The notes below the pieces were generated by a model. The model ran no database searches, was not told the DNA's origin, and worked only from the letters and a program-made list of their open reading frames with translations. From the NCBI GenBank assembly GCA_045535235.1, contig JAZSLG010000084.1, positions 1 through 5,460 of the forward strand: DNA of 5,460 bases, in the 5' to 3' direction. Of this stretch, positions 5,285 through 5,460 are shown piece after piece (the first letter of the stretch is position 1; each line of letters opens with the position of its first letter). A program made the translations under genes and the position numbers. Source of the DNA: Stercoripulliclostridium_A sp045535235 (GTDB lineage Bacteria > Bacillota > Clostridia > Christensenellales > DTU072).

Positions 5285-5460
5285 TTTGATTTAATAAGTT
5301 ATATATAATAATATTTTCAACTATTAAGTATTTATTAATAAATTTATTATTATTAATACAGTTAATTAGTTTTCATAAGTTTTTTTGTATTTTCAAATAA
5401 TAAAACATGTTTTTTATTAAATATAATTATATTATTTAAGATTATTGTTTAATAAAATAT
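5285..5460. other. Extremely AT-rich tract (candidate DNA unwinding element)
   Basis: By hand count only 17 of the last 180 bases (5281-5460) are G or C, about 9%, far below the rest of the window. The tract contains runs of TAT/ATT trinucleotides, for example near 5345-5357. It follows directly after a parS-like site. Such DNA opens easily and could be the unwinding element of an origin. It could also be the A/T-rich leader and promoter zone of a gene beyond the right edge. Confidence 0.45.

Larger units (their letters stand above)
4596..5460. other. 865-bp AT-rich gene-free region with parS-like sites (candidate origin/centromere region)
   Basis: No open frame here looks like a protein gene. 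The region holds the pepV terminator, one near-perfect parS, four further parS-like sites, several degenerate or half sites, an 18-bp imperfect direct repeat, a DnaA-box-like sequence and an extremely AT-rich end. A gene-free stretch of this length with ParB-type sites, close to rpmH-rnpA-yidD-yidC, is what the surroundings of a replication origin look like in Bacillota. What follows to the right is not visible; dnaA or parA/parB would be natural candidates. Confidence 0.7.

Noticed and set aside
5109..5294. Open frame of 61 codons ending in MFHVEHLI
   Set aside because: It has no good ribosome binding site, resembles no family I know, lies in very AT-rich DNA, and its end is simply the translation of a parS-like site.

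Overview
The window looks like the origin-proximal part of a low-GC Gram-positive (Bacillota) chromosome, probably an anaerobic Clostridia-type lineage. The evidence is the conserved rpmH-rnpA-yidD-yidC cluster, a CwlD-type amidase of the kind found in spore-formers, a RadC-family protein, a PepV/Sapep-type M20 dipeptidase, strong AGGAG-type ribosome binding sites and consensus sigma-A promoters. TGA is used as a stop codon (yidD, cwlD) and tryptophan is TGG, so this is not a Mycoplasma-type code. I cannot name a species.

Layout. Bases 1-1436 (minus strand) hold a tightly packed operon read right to left: rpmH (L34), rnpA (RNase P protein), yidD and yidC, which runs off the left edge. The genes are separated by 3 bp or overlap. 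A perfect TTGACA-17-TATAAT promoter at 1506-1534 drives it. Upstream on the same strand come cwlD (1570-2265) and radC (2507-3178), with an intrinsic terminator behind radC. radC is divergent from pepV (3285-4595, plus strand). The 106 bp between their start codons contain a perfect 16-bp palindrome carrying TATAAT on both strands. pepV ends at a strong intrinsic terminator (4676-4701). From there to the right edge I see no convincing gene.

Origin signals. Two stretches look like replication or segregation DNA. Bases 2353-2393 hold two perfect DnaA boxes and one near-perfect box, with two more near-boxes inside the start of cwlD. Bases 4626-5284 hold a dispersed set of sites matching the ParB-binding parS consensus TGTTNCACGTGNAACA: one near-palindromic copy, four copies that mostly share an asymmetric CACGTT core in the same orientation, and some degenerate or half copies. 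The last 180 bases contain only 17 G/C by hand count and could be an unwinding element. In many Bacillota dnaA sits divergently next to rpmH. Here that place is taken by cwlD and radC, so dnaA may lie to the right of the window or elsewhere.

How the genes fit together. rpmH, rnpA, yidD and yidC serve ribosome assembly, tRNA processing and membrane-protein insertion. CwlD acts on cell-wall peptidoglycan, PepV on peptide breakdown, and RadC has no settled role. The noncoding DNA appears devoted to origin and segregation functions. I saw no mobile element, CRISPR array, tRNA or rRNA gene.
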